Shown here: positions 34,401 to 42,958 of the stretch, one piece after another
Layout of the letters: every line of letters starts with the position of its first letter
Position numbering within the stretch: the stretch's first letter is position 1
Assembly: GCA_040390025.1 (NCBI GenBank)
Contig: JAZJZD010000002.1
Coordinates: 1-64,000 of the forward strand
DNA: 64,000 nt
Reading direction: 5' to 3'
Source: JAVHYG01 sp040390025
GTDB taxonomy: Bacteria; Pseudomonadota; Gammaproteobacteria; Diplorickettsiales; Diplorickettsiaceae
Position numbers and translations under genes: made by a program
Notes under the pieces: generated by a model
Told to the model about the DNA's origin: nothing
The model's input: the letters and a program-made list of their open reading frames with translations, nothing else
Database searches by the model: none

Positions 34401-35075
34401 ATGAATGTAAAAGATATCAGGCGGAAGAATTTAAGGAAATTGGCACGTTTAGTGGGAGGGATTACAGAACTATCTGAGCGTTTAGATCGTTCTCAAAGCC
34501 AAATAAGCCATTTAATTGGGAATAACCCTATTAAGAATATTGGAGATAGGTTAGCCTGCCATATTGAAGAGGTATTTAGTAAACCTCGTGGTTGGTTAGA
34601 TTATGAACATGAAGCGGAAGAAGAAGAAGGTTCGTACCATCTCACTAAAAATAACCAGTCGTATTATCAAATACCGTTATTAAGCATGCAAGAGGCGAGG
34701 GAACGCTTTATTCAATTGTCTAAAGTGGCTCCAAAAAACTATTTTCATCATGTCAGTGCACATATCCATCTAAGTTCTGATGCGTTTGCTATTCGAGCTG
34801 AAAATGATTGTATGGAAGCTTCTCAAGGCCCTAGTTTTCCTGAGAATAGTATCGTTGTTTTGGATACAAATTGCGTGCCGCGCAGTGGTGCATTTATTTT
34901 TGCGCGAGTAAAACAAGGCTCAGGACCTACCTTACTTTTTAGGCAGCTTATCGTTGATGGTAATCAACGATACCTAAAAGCATTGAATAAACACTATCCT
35001 TTAACGGCAATGCAAGCAGCAGATGATGCCGTATGCGGAGTGGTACGCTTTATGTTGATGGAGTTTAATAAATAG
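34401..35075 (+). CDS. XRE/S24-like repressor with degenerate peptidase site
   Basis: 224 residues. The N-terminal 65 residues look like a helix-turn-helix domain (ITELSERLDRSQSQISHLIG, then IGDRLACHIEEVF). From about 88 to 220 it looks like a LexA/CI-type S24 domain (AFAIRAENDCMEA, SIVVLDTNCVPRSGAFIFA). The position of the catalytic serine is Cys137 (NDCM instead of xDSM) and the lysine position is Arg181 (LLFRQL), so self-cleavage is doubtful. It may be a phage-derived repressor domesticated as a regulator. No phage genes are near. The 134-base upstream gap contains a GGAGGT at 34334-34339, too far from the ATG to be its ribosome site. Confidence 0.8.
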   Translation: MNVKDIRRKNLRKLARLVGGITELSERLDRSQSQISHLIGNNPIKNIGDRLACHIEEVFSKPRGWLDYEHEAEEEEGSYHLTKNNQSYYQIPLLSMQEARERFIQLSKVAPKNYFHHVSAHIHLSSDAFAIRAENDCMEASQGPSFPENSIVVLDTNCVPRSGAFIFARVKQGSGPTLLFRQLIVDGNQRYLKALNKHYPLTAMQAADDAVCGVVRFMLMEFNK

Positions 35076-35083
35076 GCGACCCC

Positions 35084-35250
35084 ATTGCACTTGGAAATGC
35101 AAAGTTGCATTTCCAAGTGCTTTCTCTTGAAACCTCCATCGCGTAAAGAAGGCACTTGAAGATACGAGTTCGCATTTGAATTTTCGACTGTGTTGTCGCT
35201 CAACTCGCAATTTCGCGGTGCTTGCTGAAAACTTAATTGCTGTGAGTATA
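35084..35250. repeat. dispersed repeat family A, composite copy with 16-bp hairpin
   Basis: GCACTTGGAAATGCAA (35087-35102) and its exact complement (35105-35120) form a hairpin with a two-base loop. Next come TTTCTCTTGAAACCTCCATC, GGCACTTGAAGATACGAG, TTCGCATTTGAATTTTC and CTCAACTCGCAATTTCGC, ending in ATTGCTGTGAGTATA. These motifs recur at 25683-25738, 32820-32855, 35941-36052 and 47091-47135. It lies between the convergent repressor and phosphopantetheinyl transferase genes and enters the latter's 3' end. Confidence 0.65.
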
Positions 35251-35988
35251 TTTTTTTATAGTAATTGTTTTACATTTCCCTTTTATAGCCAGGGCGGCAG
35301 CAAAATCCGGATGGAGGGTCAAAGAAAAAATAGAACAGGGAGAGTGGCACTTTTTTTCCATTAACGCTTGTTGCTTATCATGTATCTTGTATTTAGAAAA
35401 AGGGTGGGTCTGTAAGTGGCGTCCAATTGCCTTTAGTAAGGCTTCATTTTTTACCCATGCATTGAAAAAAGTATTTAGTTTTTTATCGCCGCTTAATCGT
35501 ATTAGTTCTTCGTAATCACGGGCAGAGAAAAAACGATACGCAATTTTATCAATATACTTTCTTTGTTTTTTATATTCTAGATCAATACCCAAGGGTGTAT
35601 CCAATGTAAAAGCAAAAACTGCCATATTGTGTGAATGCGATAGGTTAAATTCTATGGGCAGGTTAATTGAGGGGTTAGTGAAGAAGGGTTTACCAAATTC
35701 AGTATAACAAAAATTAATTTTTTCTGGGGGCTGTTTTGTATAGTGGAATAATAGATCCCGTAATATTCCTCGGGTTAAAATAAAGCGCTGGCGATAAGCC
35801 AACTTTAGTTTTTCCGCCCGAGCTTTTTCTTCAACGGAAAGCCAACTTTCAAAGAGCTTATATTGCTTAATGCTATTATCTAGTTTTGCATGCCAGATAT
35901 GGATGACATTACCGAGAGTTATTTGTATACCCTTCACAATAGAATTTTCGGCGGCGCTTCTGCCTAATTCGCAATCCTTATGTATCAT
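35233..35988 (-). CDS. 4'-phosphopantetheinyl transferase (Sfp-type)
   Basis: Transfers the phosphopantetheine arm of CoA to carrier proteins. It has 251 residues, about the Sfp length, and a two-domain pseudodimer. Motifs are YRQRFILTRGILRDLL, FTEFGKP-like YTEFGKPFF, FNLSHSHNMAVFA, GIDLEYKKQR with the metal aspartate and glutamate, and FNAWVKNEALLKAIG, in which the usual WxxKE lysine is shifted. The first 17 or so residues (MIHKDCELGRSAAENSI) are encoded within sequence that resembles family A repeats. A GTG at 35937 could be the true start. No carrier or synthase gene is close, so the target is unknown. Confidence 0.85.
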   Translation of the reverse strand: MIHKDCELGRSAAENSIVKGIQITLGNVIHIWHAKLDNSIKQYKLFESWLSVEEKARAEKLKLAYRQRFILTRGILRDLLFHYTKQPPEKINFCYTEFGKPFFTNPSINLPIEFNLSHSHNMAVFAFTLDTPLGIDLEYKKQRKYIDKIAYRFFSARDYEELIRLSGDKKLNTFFNAWVKNEALLKAIGRHLQTHPFSKYKIHDKQQALMEKKCHSPCSIFSLTLHPDFAAALAIKGKCKTITIKKYTHSN

Positions 35989-36052
35989 GTGGAAACGAAG
36001 GTTGTTTCATTTTCGCGGAGCCTTGCCGAAAATGCCATTGCTGTGAGTATAT
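35941..36052. repeat. dispersed repeat family A, copy overlapping a gene start
   Basis: GAATTTTCGGCGGCGCTTC, then CCTAATTCGCAATCC, TTTTCGCGGAGCCTTGCCG and ATTGCTGTGAGTATA. It parallels the tail of the copy at 35084-35250 (GAATTTTCGACTGTG, CAACTCGCAATTTCGC, GGTGCTTGCTGAAAAC, ATTGCTGTGAGTATA). The left half is inside the phosphopantetheinyl transferase coding region. The rest lies in the 467-base gap before pilB, whose remainder (36053-36440) is AT-rich with no visible gene. Confidence 0.5.
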
Positions 36053-36455
36053 ATGTATACCTTTTTTCTTTTAAATAAGTTTTAAGAAATAGCCCTGATT
36101 GCGAGCCTAATTTGCAGTGGAAAATTTAAGCTAAAAGAACACCTTAAGCAAGTGTTTTCATGAATTAAGAAACCTTGCCGGTGATGCATAAACACATTTA
36201 ATAGATAATGGATAATATCCTATCGTTCTGAATTACGATAACTGGATGGTTCATTAACATTAGTTGTGCTACACACTATAAACCCCTTTAGAGATAGCGC
36301 TATTGTCATTTTTAAGTCTATCTAAATTGAGATCCATGCCAGCAAGGTATTCCTTAGCCGTAGCTTAATTTCTATTCTAGTGGCTTAAATTTAATGTGTC
36401 AATACATTTAAATTAAATTCATGTTAGACTAATGATAAAAAAGGAATAATAAAAA

Positions 36456-38174
36456 ATGGAAAACCTTGTAGTGAATCGTTTTTTACGTGAATTAGTAGAC
36501 CATAGCGTATTAAGCAGCGAAAGTCTTATGCTTATTGTAGCTGAAGCAAAGCATAAGCGAATTTCATTCATTAGCCATTTAATTAACAAACAAGTCGTCG
36601 ATTCTGTCTTTCTATCAAAATTATTAGCAAAAGAGTTTTGTTTACCTTTTGTAGATCTGGATACAATTGATCCATTTCGTTTGCCTATACACCTAATTAC
36701 AAAAAAACTACTAAGAAAATATCGTGTATTACCTTTATGGCACGATAAAGAAAAATTAGGCTTAGCCATGGTTGATCCTACCCAGCAGTTAGTAATCGAG
36801 GATATTAGATTCCATACTGAATTGACCCCTGAAAAAATTATTGTAGAGCCTAAAAAATTAAAAAATTTGCTTGTAAAAATAATCGTAAAAACTAATTCTG
36901 ATCGAAAGGAGGCAAAATTACCTTTTGGTTCGAAACGACAAGATGTCTTAAAACAATCTGTTACAGAGTCAAATGAAAATATTGCTATCCAGGATGAAAG
37001 TACAGATGAAAACGAAGTGGCTGTTAGTCAGTACGTCTATCAATTTTTGCAGTCTGCCGTTGATCGCGGTGCGTCGGATGTACATGTGGAGCCCTATCAG
37101 GATCACTTACAGATTCGATTTAGAATCGATGGGTTATTGTATAGAACTGTTACTTATTCAGTTCGTTTGACGCAACGTATTACTACGTGTTTAAAAATTA
37201 TGTCGCAACTCGATATTGCTGAGCGACGGATACCACAAGATGGACGCTTTCAGATTATAGATGCTAATAATAGAAATATTGATTGTCGTATCAATACCTG
37301 TCCCACTCTGTATGGTGAAAAGTTAGTTATAAGAATTTTAGATAGCAGTAAAATGCCATTTGAAATCAATAAGTTAGGAATGAATGTATCGCAAACGGAC
37401 AGTTTTTTGCAGGCGTTACGATGCCCTCATGGCATGGTGTTAGTAACAGGGCCTACGGGTAGTGGAAAAACTATTACCTTATATGCCGCTTTAAATTTTT
37501 TGAATACATCAATCCTTAATATTTCTAGTGTAGAAAATCCTATAGAAATTGTTTTACCAGGGATTAATCAAATTAATATCAATCCTAAAGTAGGTTTAAG
37601 TTTTGCTAATGTTTTAAGAGCTTTTTTGCGCCAAGATCCGGATGTGATTATGGTGGGTGAGATGCGTGATCATGAAACGGCAGAAATTGGAATTAAAGCG
37701 GCACAAACAGGGCATTTGGTATTATCGAGTTTGCATACTAATAGCGCCGCTGAGAGTTTAGTTCGATTAGCTAATATGGGGATACCCGCATACAACATTG
37801 CTTCTTCTGTACATTTGATTATTGCGCAGCGTTTAGCGCGGCGTTTATGTCCTCATTGCAAACTAAAAGATAAGTTGCCCCCTAACGTGTTGCTTAAATT
37901 AGGTTTAAGTCATCAAGAAATCCAATCTATAACGCTTTTTTTGGCAAAAGGTTGTGCGAAATGCACAGAAGGGTATCGAGGGCGCACAGGTATTTTTGAA
38001 ATATTAGCTATTACCGAGGATATAAAAAGCTTGATTTTACGCGATTATGATGCAAGCGCAATTGTTTCGCATGCGCAGACGGAAGGAATGCAAACGTTAT
38101 ATACATCAGCACTCGAAAAGCTTAAGCAAGGAGAAATTAGTTTGGTAGAGATGAAGCGGATTATTAAGGATTAG
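36456..38174 (+). CDS. pilB: type IV pilus assembly ATPase PilB
   Basis: Hexameric motor that powers pilus extension from the cytoplasmic face of the inner membrane. It has 572 residues. The N-terminal GSPII_E_N-like domain runs to about 150, then SDVHVEP (207-213), Walker A GPTGSGKT (332-339), Asp box and Walker B DPDVIMVGEMRD, and a four-cysteine zinc motif (CPHCKLKDK, CAKCTEGY). Ribosome site AAGGAA. It is the first gene of pilB-pilC-pilD. No pilin (pilA) gene is seen nearby. Confidence 0.96.
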   Translation: MENLVVNRFLRELVDHSVLSSESLMLIVAEAKHKRISFISHLINKQVVDSVFLSKLLAKEFCLPFVDLDTIDPFRLPIHLITKKLLRKYRVLPLWHDKEKLGLAMVDPTQQLVIEDIRFHTELTPEKIIVEPKKLKNLLVKIIVKTNSDRKEAKLPFGSKRQDVLKQSVTESNENIAIQDESTDENEVAVSQYVYQFLQSAVDRGASDVHVEPYQDHLQIRFRIDGLLYRTVTYSVRLTQRITTCLKIMSQLDIAERRIPQDGRFQIIDANNRNIDCRINTCPTLYGEKLVIRILDSSKMPFEINKLGMNVSQTDSFLQALRCPHGMVLVTGPTGSGKTITLYAALNFLNTSILNISSVENPIEIVLPGINQININPKVGLSFANVLRAFLRQDPDVIMVGEMRDHETAEIGIKAAQTGHLVLSSLHTNSAAESLVRLANMGIPAYNIASSVHLIIAQRLARRLCPHCKLKDKLPPNVLLKLGLSHQEIQSITLFLAKGCAKCTEGYRGRTGIFEILAITEDIKSLILRDYDASAIVSHAQTEGMQTLYTSALEKLKQGEISLVEMKRIIKD

Positions 38175-38193
38175 ATTGCTTGAGATATTCTGT

Positions 38194-39396
38194 ATGTTTA
38201 GTGTCGTTAAGATTTATGTTTGGAAAGGAATAACGTATGCGGGTAAACCCTGCAAAGGTAAAACCCTAGCACAAAATACCTTTTTACTAAGAAAAAGCTT
38301 AAGGCGACAAGGCATCATTGTTAAGAATATTCAGCTTAGATCTAGATTGATTATTACTAAAGGTGTAAAAGCGAAAGATTTACTATTTTTTATTCGACAA
38401 ATAGCAAGATTGTTACAGGCAGGTCTGCCGCTACTGCAAATATTAAAGTTATTGGAAAACACAAACAATCTATCTCTTAAAGCATTTATCAATCAAATAA
38501 GGCTTAATATTGAGAGTGGCTATTCCTTAACAGAGGCATTGAATAACCAAACGCAAGTTTATCTTAGTAAGTTTCATTGGCATTTGATCGCACTTGGTGA
38601 AAAGACCTCTAGTTTAGAGCTTATGTTAATGCGTATTGCTGATCATATGGAAAAAAATTCTAAAATTAAAGCAAAGTTAACCAGTGCGCTCATTTATCCT
38701 AGTATTGTTGTAGGCGTGGCGATTATTGTTTTTTTTGCCTTATTGCTCGGTGTTGTTCCGCAATTCGAACAGCTTTTTACAGAAGTAGGATCACAGTTAC
38801 CACTTTTAACACGAATAGTTATTGCTGCATCTAAATTTTTAGAATCAGCCTGTGTTTATATCAGTCTATTCTTTTTTATTCTTGTAGGATTATTTATTTT
38901 TTTAAAGAAAAAATATTTGATTATTTCCATTAAGCAAGATCAATTTTTAGTAAAAACACCTATTGTTAATAAAATTTTGGGTGAAGTGATAATGGCCCGT
39001 TTAAGTCGGGCGTTAGCAACGGCATTATTTTCAGGATTACCTTTATTGGATGCTTTACAGTCTATTGCTGAGCTAACAAAAAATTATGTCTATAAAAACG
39101 CTATTTTATCGAGTTGTGATTTGATACGTAACGGCGATAGTTTTTATCGGGCTTTATTAGTGCAAAAAGTTTTCCCTGTTGATTTTTTGCAGTTTGTTGA
39201 GTTAGGGGAAATTTCGGGTAATTTAAGCGAAATGTTGAATAATGTAGCCGGTTTATATGAAGAAAAGATTGATTATTTTGTTAGTAACTTATCGAAACTA
39301 TTAGAACCCTTATTAATTATTAGCTTGGGAATAATCATTGGAAGTTTAATTATAGCGATGTATTTGCCTATTTTTAAATTAGGAAGCGTTATTTAA
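38194..39396 (+). CDS. pilC: type IV pilus inner-membrane platform protein PilC
   Basis: Membrane platform that couples PilB to pilin assembly. Two GspF domains contain RQIARLLQAGLPLLQIL and ARLSRALATALFSGLPLLDAL. Three membrane segments lie near residues 165-190, 215-240 and 370-395. The start is taken at ATG 38194 (400 residues). An in-frame TTG at 38176 would be two bases after the pilB stop and gives 406 residues. It is one base upstream of pilD. Confidence 0.95.
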   Translation: MFSVVKIYVWKGITYAGKPCKGKTLAQNTFLLRKSLRRQGIIVKNIQLRSRLIITKGVKAKDLLFFIRQIARLLQAGLPLLQILKLLENTNNLSLKAFINQIRLNIESGYSLTEALNNQTQVYLSKFHWHLIALGEKTSSLELMLMRIADHMEKNSKIKAKLTSALIYPSIVVGVAIIVFFALLLGVVPQFEQLFTEVGSQLPLLTRIVIAASKFLESACVYISLFFFILVGLFIFLKKKYLIISIKQDQFLVKTPIVNKILGEVIMARLSRALATALFSGLPLLDALQSIAELTKNYVYKNAILSSCDLIRNGDSFYRALLVQKVFPVDFLQFVELGEISGNLSEMLNNVAGLYEEKIDYFVSNLSKLLEPLLIISLGIIIGSLIIAMYLPIFKLGSVI

Positions 39397-40194
39397 ATGA
39401 ACTGGATGATATTAGTAAGTATTGGGTTTTTTAGCTTATTGATAGGCGGCTTTCTTGCAATGCTAACTTATCGATTACCATTAATTTTACAGCAGCATTG
39501 GCAGGGAGAGCGGCGGTTAGCGGAGCCTTTTAATCTCTTCTTACCATCTTCGCATTGCCCTGATTGCAAACATAGTTTAAATTTTTTAGAAAGATTGCCA
39601 TTGTGTTCTTATCTTTATTTAAAGGGAAAATGTGCTTATTGTGGGAAAAAAATTCATCTTCGTTATCCGCTGATTGAAGTGGCTACATTTTTATGTTCTG
39701 GTGTTGTGGCGTATCGGTTTGCTTGGCATTTGCAAATGCCAGCGGCATTAATTTTGACCTGGGGGCTTATCGCTCTCAGTGGAATTGACTTTGAACATAG
39801 CCTATTACCGGATGTTTTGGTATTGCCCCTATTATGGCTAGGCCTTAGTTTAAATGCATTTCATGTATTTGTTTCTCCAAAATCAGCTATTTTAGGAGTT
39901 TGTATTGCCTATCTTAGTTTGTGGGTTTTTGCCAAGAGTTATCAATGTGTAACAAAAAGGGAGGGTATGGGGTATGGAGATTTTAAATGCTTTGCATTGC
40001 TTGGTGCTTGGCTAGGGATTCAGGCGCTTATTGCTGTTTTATTAATAGCTTCACTTTTAGGATCGCTAGTGGGTTGTATTTTGCTAATAAAAGAAAGACA
40101 TGGTTTGCAACGCCCCATACCTTTTGGGCCTTATTTGGCTATCGCAGGTTGGATAGTCTTACTACTGAACGAAAAATCTTCGCCTTTTATTTGA
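39397..40194 (+). CDS. pilD: prepilin peptidase PilD
   Basis: Bifunctional aspartic protease and N-methylase that cleaves type IV prepilin and type II pseudopilin leaders. It has 265 residues. The zinc cysteines are CPDCKHS and CAYCGKK (about 51-83). The catalytic aspartates are in GIDFEHSLLPD (about 129-139) and the GYGDFK box (about 192-197). About eight membrane segments. In other bacteria the same enzyme serves the type II secretion system, whose genes are not in this window. Starts directly after the pilC stop. Confidence 0.96.
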   Translation: MNWMILVSIGFFSLLIGGFLAMLTYRLPLILQQHWQGERRLAEPFNLFLPSSHCPDCKHSLNFLERLPLCSYLYLKGKCAYCGKKIHLRYPLIEVATFLCSGVVAYRFAWHLQMPAALILTWGLIALSGIDFEHSLLPDVLVLPLLWLGLSLNAFHVFVSPKSAILGVCIAYLSLWVFAKSYQCVTKREGMGYGDFKCFALLGAWLGIQALIAVLLIASLLGSLVGCILLIKERHGLQRPIPFGPYLAIAGWIVLLLNEKSSPFI

Positions 40195-40268
40195 GTTCGT
40201 TGTTGGATTGTTTAAGTATAGATTTTTCATGGTAAAGCCTCGATAAAGCCCTTCTGCTTCTGACGATA

Positions 40269-40296
40269 GCCCTTTATTGTTAGGCTATGAAAGGGC
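40269..40296. terminator. hairpin after the pilBCD genes
   Basis: GCCCTTT and AAAGGGC form a 7-base stem around a 14-base loop, with outer CGATA and AATCG extending the pairing. It lies 75 bases after the pilD stop. A T-rich stretch (CTTTTTATTTC) follows only 15 bases later, so terminator function is tentative. Confidence 0.35.
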
Positions 40297-40346
40297 AATC
40301 GATGCATTCTTGCTTTTTATTTCATCTTGTTTCATCGTATCATAAT

Positions 40347-40402
40347 GAACATATGAACATATGAACATATGAACATATGAACATATGAACATATGAACAT
40401 AT
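40347..40402. repeat. tandem repeat, 7 x 8 bp (GAACATAT)
   Basis: Seven perfect consecutive copies of GAACATAT, each containing the palindrome CATATG across the junction. The array lies 28 bases upstream of the gpsA start codon, in the position where a promoter or leader would be. Perfect copies point to recent slippage or active change in copy number. Confidence 0.97.
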
Positions 40403-40430
40403 GTAGTTATAAATAATCGGAAACTAATAA

Positions 40431-41426
40431 ATGCCAGATTCAACTAACCATTCTTTACTCCCTATCGCTGTTCTGGGTGCAGGTGCATGGGGGACTGCAT
40501 TAGCTCTACATTTAGCGCGTAATGGCCAGCATGTTAAATTGTGGGCTTATGAAAAAGAACAAGTCGAACAGATAAATAAGACGCGGTGTAATTCGCGTTA
40601 TTTGCCTAATCAGGTATTACCTTCATCTATTGTATGTTCGCATGATTATCAAGAAGTACTTTCTGAAGTACGAGATATTCTGATCGTCGTTCCTAGCTCT
40701 GTTTTTCGTACTACCTTGCAGGCAATAAAGTCTCTTTTAACAGCAAATCAGCGCTTGTTATGGGCCACAAAAGGTCTGGATGATGAGAAGCATCAATTAC
40801 TACATGAAGTTACCGGTGAAGTATTGGGAGAGATTGATACGGCAGTTCTCTCAGGGCCTAGTTTTGCGAAAGAAGTTGCGATGGGTTTACCGACAGCGGT
40901 GACCATTGCATCAAAGCAATCGGAGTTTGCTAGTGCTTTATTACAAAGATTTCAAAGTAAAAATTTTCGTGTAGAAATAACGACAGATATGGTAGGAGTT
41001 GAACTAGGCGGCGCGATAAAAAATGTTCTTGCAATCGCTGTAGGTATTGCGGAAGGATTGGGTTTTGGTGCAAATGCAAAAGCCGCTTTAATAACCCGTG
41101 GCTTAGCAGAGATGACTGAATTAGGCATTGCTTTAGGGGCAGAGCAAGCAACTTTCTTAGGGTTATCGGGTCTTGGCGACTTAGTATTAACTTGCACTGA
41201 TAATCAGTCTCGTAATCGCCGCTTAGGTCTAGCATTAGGTCAAGGCCAAACGTTAGAAGAAGCTAAAAAAGCGCTCGGTACCACAGAAGGGACGGTTACA
41301 GCTAAAAATATTTTTTATTTATTAGGAAAATATAAAATTAACGCACCAATCTGTGAAGCAGTTTATCATGTTTTATATGAGCAAAAGCTACCAAACTTTC
41401 TTTTTGATACGGTCTTTAATTGTTAA
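40431..41426 (+). CDS. gpsA: NAD(P)-dependent glycerol-3-phosphate dehydrogenase
   Basis: Makes sn-glycerol-3-phosphate from dihydroxyacetone phosphate for phospholipid synthesis. It has 331 residues. The Rossmann motif VLGAGAWGTALALHLARNG is at 14-32, SGPSFAKEVAMGLPTAVT near 140, GGAIKNVLAIAVGIAEGLGFG with the catalytic lysine near 196, and LSGLGDLVLTCTDNQSRNR near 250. No strong ribosome site is visible. Expression could depend on the GAACATAT array just upstream. Confidence 0.96.
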   Translation: MPDSTNHSLLPIAVLGAGAWGTALALHLARNGQHVKLWAYEKEQVEQINKTRCNSRYLPNQVLPSSIVCSHDYQEVLSEVRDILIVVPSSVFRTTLQAIKSLLTANQRLLWATKGLDDEKHQLLHEVTGEVLGEIDTAVLSGPSFAKEVAMGLPTAVTIASKQSEFASALLQRFQSKNFRVEITTDMVGVELGGAIKNVLAIAVGIAEGLGFGANAKAALITRGLAEMTELGIALGAEQATFLGLSGLGDLVLTCTDNQSRNRRLGLALGQGQTLEEAKKALGTTEGTVTAKNIFYLLGKYKINAPICEAVYHVLYEQKLPNFLFDTVFNC

Positions 41427-41548
41427 AAATATTTTTTTTATATTTAAATATAAAATTTTTTAATTAAACTTGATTATTTAATATTAAGGAATTATGATGC
41501 GTTTCATATTAGTAATAAAAATAAGATTAAACTCTTCTTTACAAAGAA

Positions 41549-42928
41549 ATGCCGTCTACTAAAAAAGCTGTTTCTAAAAGAAAAAATAAAGTAGCAATAA
41601 GCATCCTGAAACCATCTAGTTCATATAGAAGTTTACAGGAAATAAATTTAACCAAAAAAAATCAGACAAAAAAGCATTACGACGATATCGTTAAAAACAC
41701 CTTGCCGCGTTTATTCCCAAACGAAACTGTGCAGTCACTCAATACTATTTCATTTGCTAAGTCTGATTTTTCTGCTTTAGGGGTTGTTAGTGAAGATGAA
41801 GCTTGTCATTTTGAATCTACCGAGACTAGCCAAAAATGTGCAGAAAAATTTTTTGATAATGCTATAAAAAATCTTCGTCACTGCGCTTTTTTGAAAAAAA
41901 ACAATGCAGCAAGTCAAAGTAGTAAGTCCCCTCGTTGTGTATCTTTTATAACAGCAACACTTGAATTAGAAAATTTGCAAGAGAGGCGTAACCTTTGTTT
42001 TGTTGCTTTATCTGGCTGGGAAAACAATGCGGATCGTGAAGAGTTAAAAGACGCCATTGAATCCTCAATAGAAAAGGCTGGAGCTAGTACAATTAATGGA
42101 CATAAATTTCAATTTATTGATCCTTGTACTGAAGGGTTTTCAGAAATATTAGCGGGTGTTAATGGGCACTTAGAGCTTCCTTATTCAAGGAAGCCCTGTA
42201 CCGAAAAAAGAGTAGCCAGCGCGGTTTTGAGTCTTGTGGATGAACATGGTTCAAATTTTAAGATATCAGGTATTTCAAATTATGGACTGTACCCTTTTGA
42301 TGAGGAGACAAAAGATGAGCCAAAGCATAAAGCTAAATATCCTAACGCAGTTGGAGCAATAGAGCTTAGCATTGAAGGTCAGTCACGTTTTATTCCGGAA
42401 ATTGATTCTTGTGAGGATTGCAAGCAAAATAAGTTTTCCTCTTTGCTTATTATGCGGCATTATCAGCTAAACAAAGATGAGGAGAATCAGGGTGCTACTG
42501 CTTTACCTGATTTGATTCCAACTATTGTACTTTCAGAAACAACTAACGATTATCTAAAAATACCAGATGATTGCTCAAGTATCAGCAGTAAGAAAAAGAT
42601 GAATTTTCCTTCTGTTTCTCCATCGTATGCCTCTTCGCATTCACGCAAATCGTCATTTTCATTTACATCACAATCGAGCTCTAAGAGTGGATTTAATGTC
42701 ACTTTTGAAGATGATTTAAGTCAAGAAGATGATCTTGAGTTGGAAAATCTTTTTGAAGGACTCATGCTTAATATTGATAAGGATGCTAAAAAAAGTCAAA
42801 AAAGACTTAATTCAGGTTTTTTTCAGGAAGTTTCTTGTTCCCGACTTCCTAAGGAAGATAAATTTAATGAAAAAGCTTCTGAGAAAAAAACTAAAATGAG
42901 AAGAAAATTATCAGCAGAGATGCTGTAA
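41549..42928 (+). CDS. unknown protein with a cytidine-deaminase-like zinc signature
   Basis: 459 residues, not recognised as a named family. Most notable are PCTEKRVASAVLSLV (216-230) and DSCEDCKQNK (287-296). They recall the two zinc motifs of cytidine-deaminase-fold enzymes (CAE..A and PCxxC) in the right order, 70 residues apart. The N-terminus is basic (KKAVSKRKNKV), and the region 340-385 is Ser-rich and low-complexity. An acidic patch SQEDDLELENLFEG (391-404) and a basic C-terminus follow. There is no signal peptide or membrane segment. The gene is very AT-rich and sits 30 bases before another orphan. A possible effector or toxin-type deaminase, by inference only. Confidence 0.6.
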   Translation: MPSTKKAVSKRKNKVAISILKPSSSYRSLQEINLTKKNQTKKHYDDIVKNTLPRLFPNETVQSLNTISFAKSDFSALGVVSEDEACHFESTETSQKCAEKFFDNAIKNLRHCAFLKKNNAASQSSKSPRCVSFITATLELENLQERRNLCFVALSGWENNADREELKDAIESSIEKAGASTINGHKFQFIDPCTEGFSEILAGVNGHLELPYSRKPCTEKRVASAVLSLVDEHGSNFKISGISNYGLYPFDEETKDEPKHKAKYPNAVGAIELSIEGQSRFIPEIDSCEDCKQNKFSSLLIMRHYQLNKDEENQGATALPDLIPTIVLSETTNDYLKIPDDCSSISSKKKMNFPSVSPSYASSHSRKSSFSFTSQSSSKSGFNVTFEDDLSQEDDLELENLFEGLMLNIDKDAKKSQKRLNSGFFQEVSCSRLPKEDKFNEKASEKKTKMRRKLSAEML

Positions 42929-42958
42929 TTTTTAAATGAAATTATTAAATTCTTTATA

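Noticed and set aside
40347..40402. GAACATAT array as a CRISPR
   Set aside because: The units are 8 bases long and directly adjacent with no spacers, and no cas genes are present.
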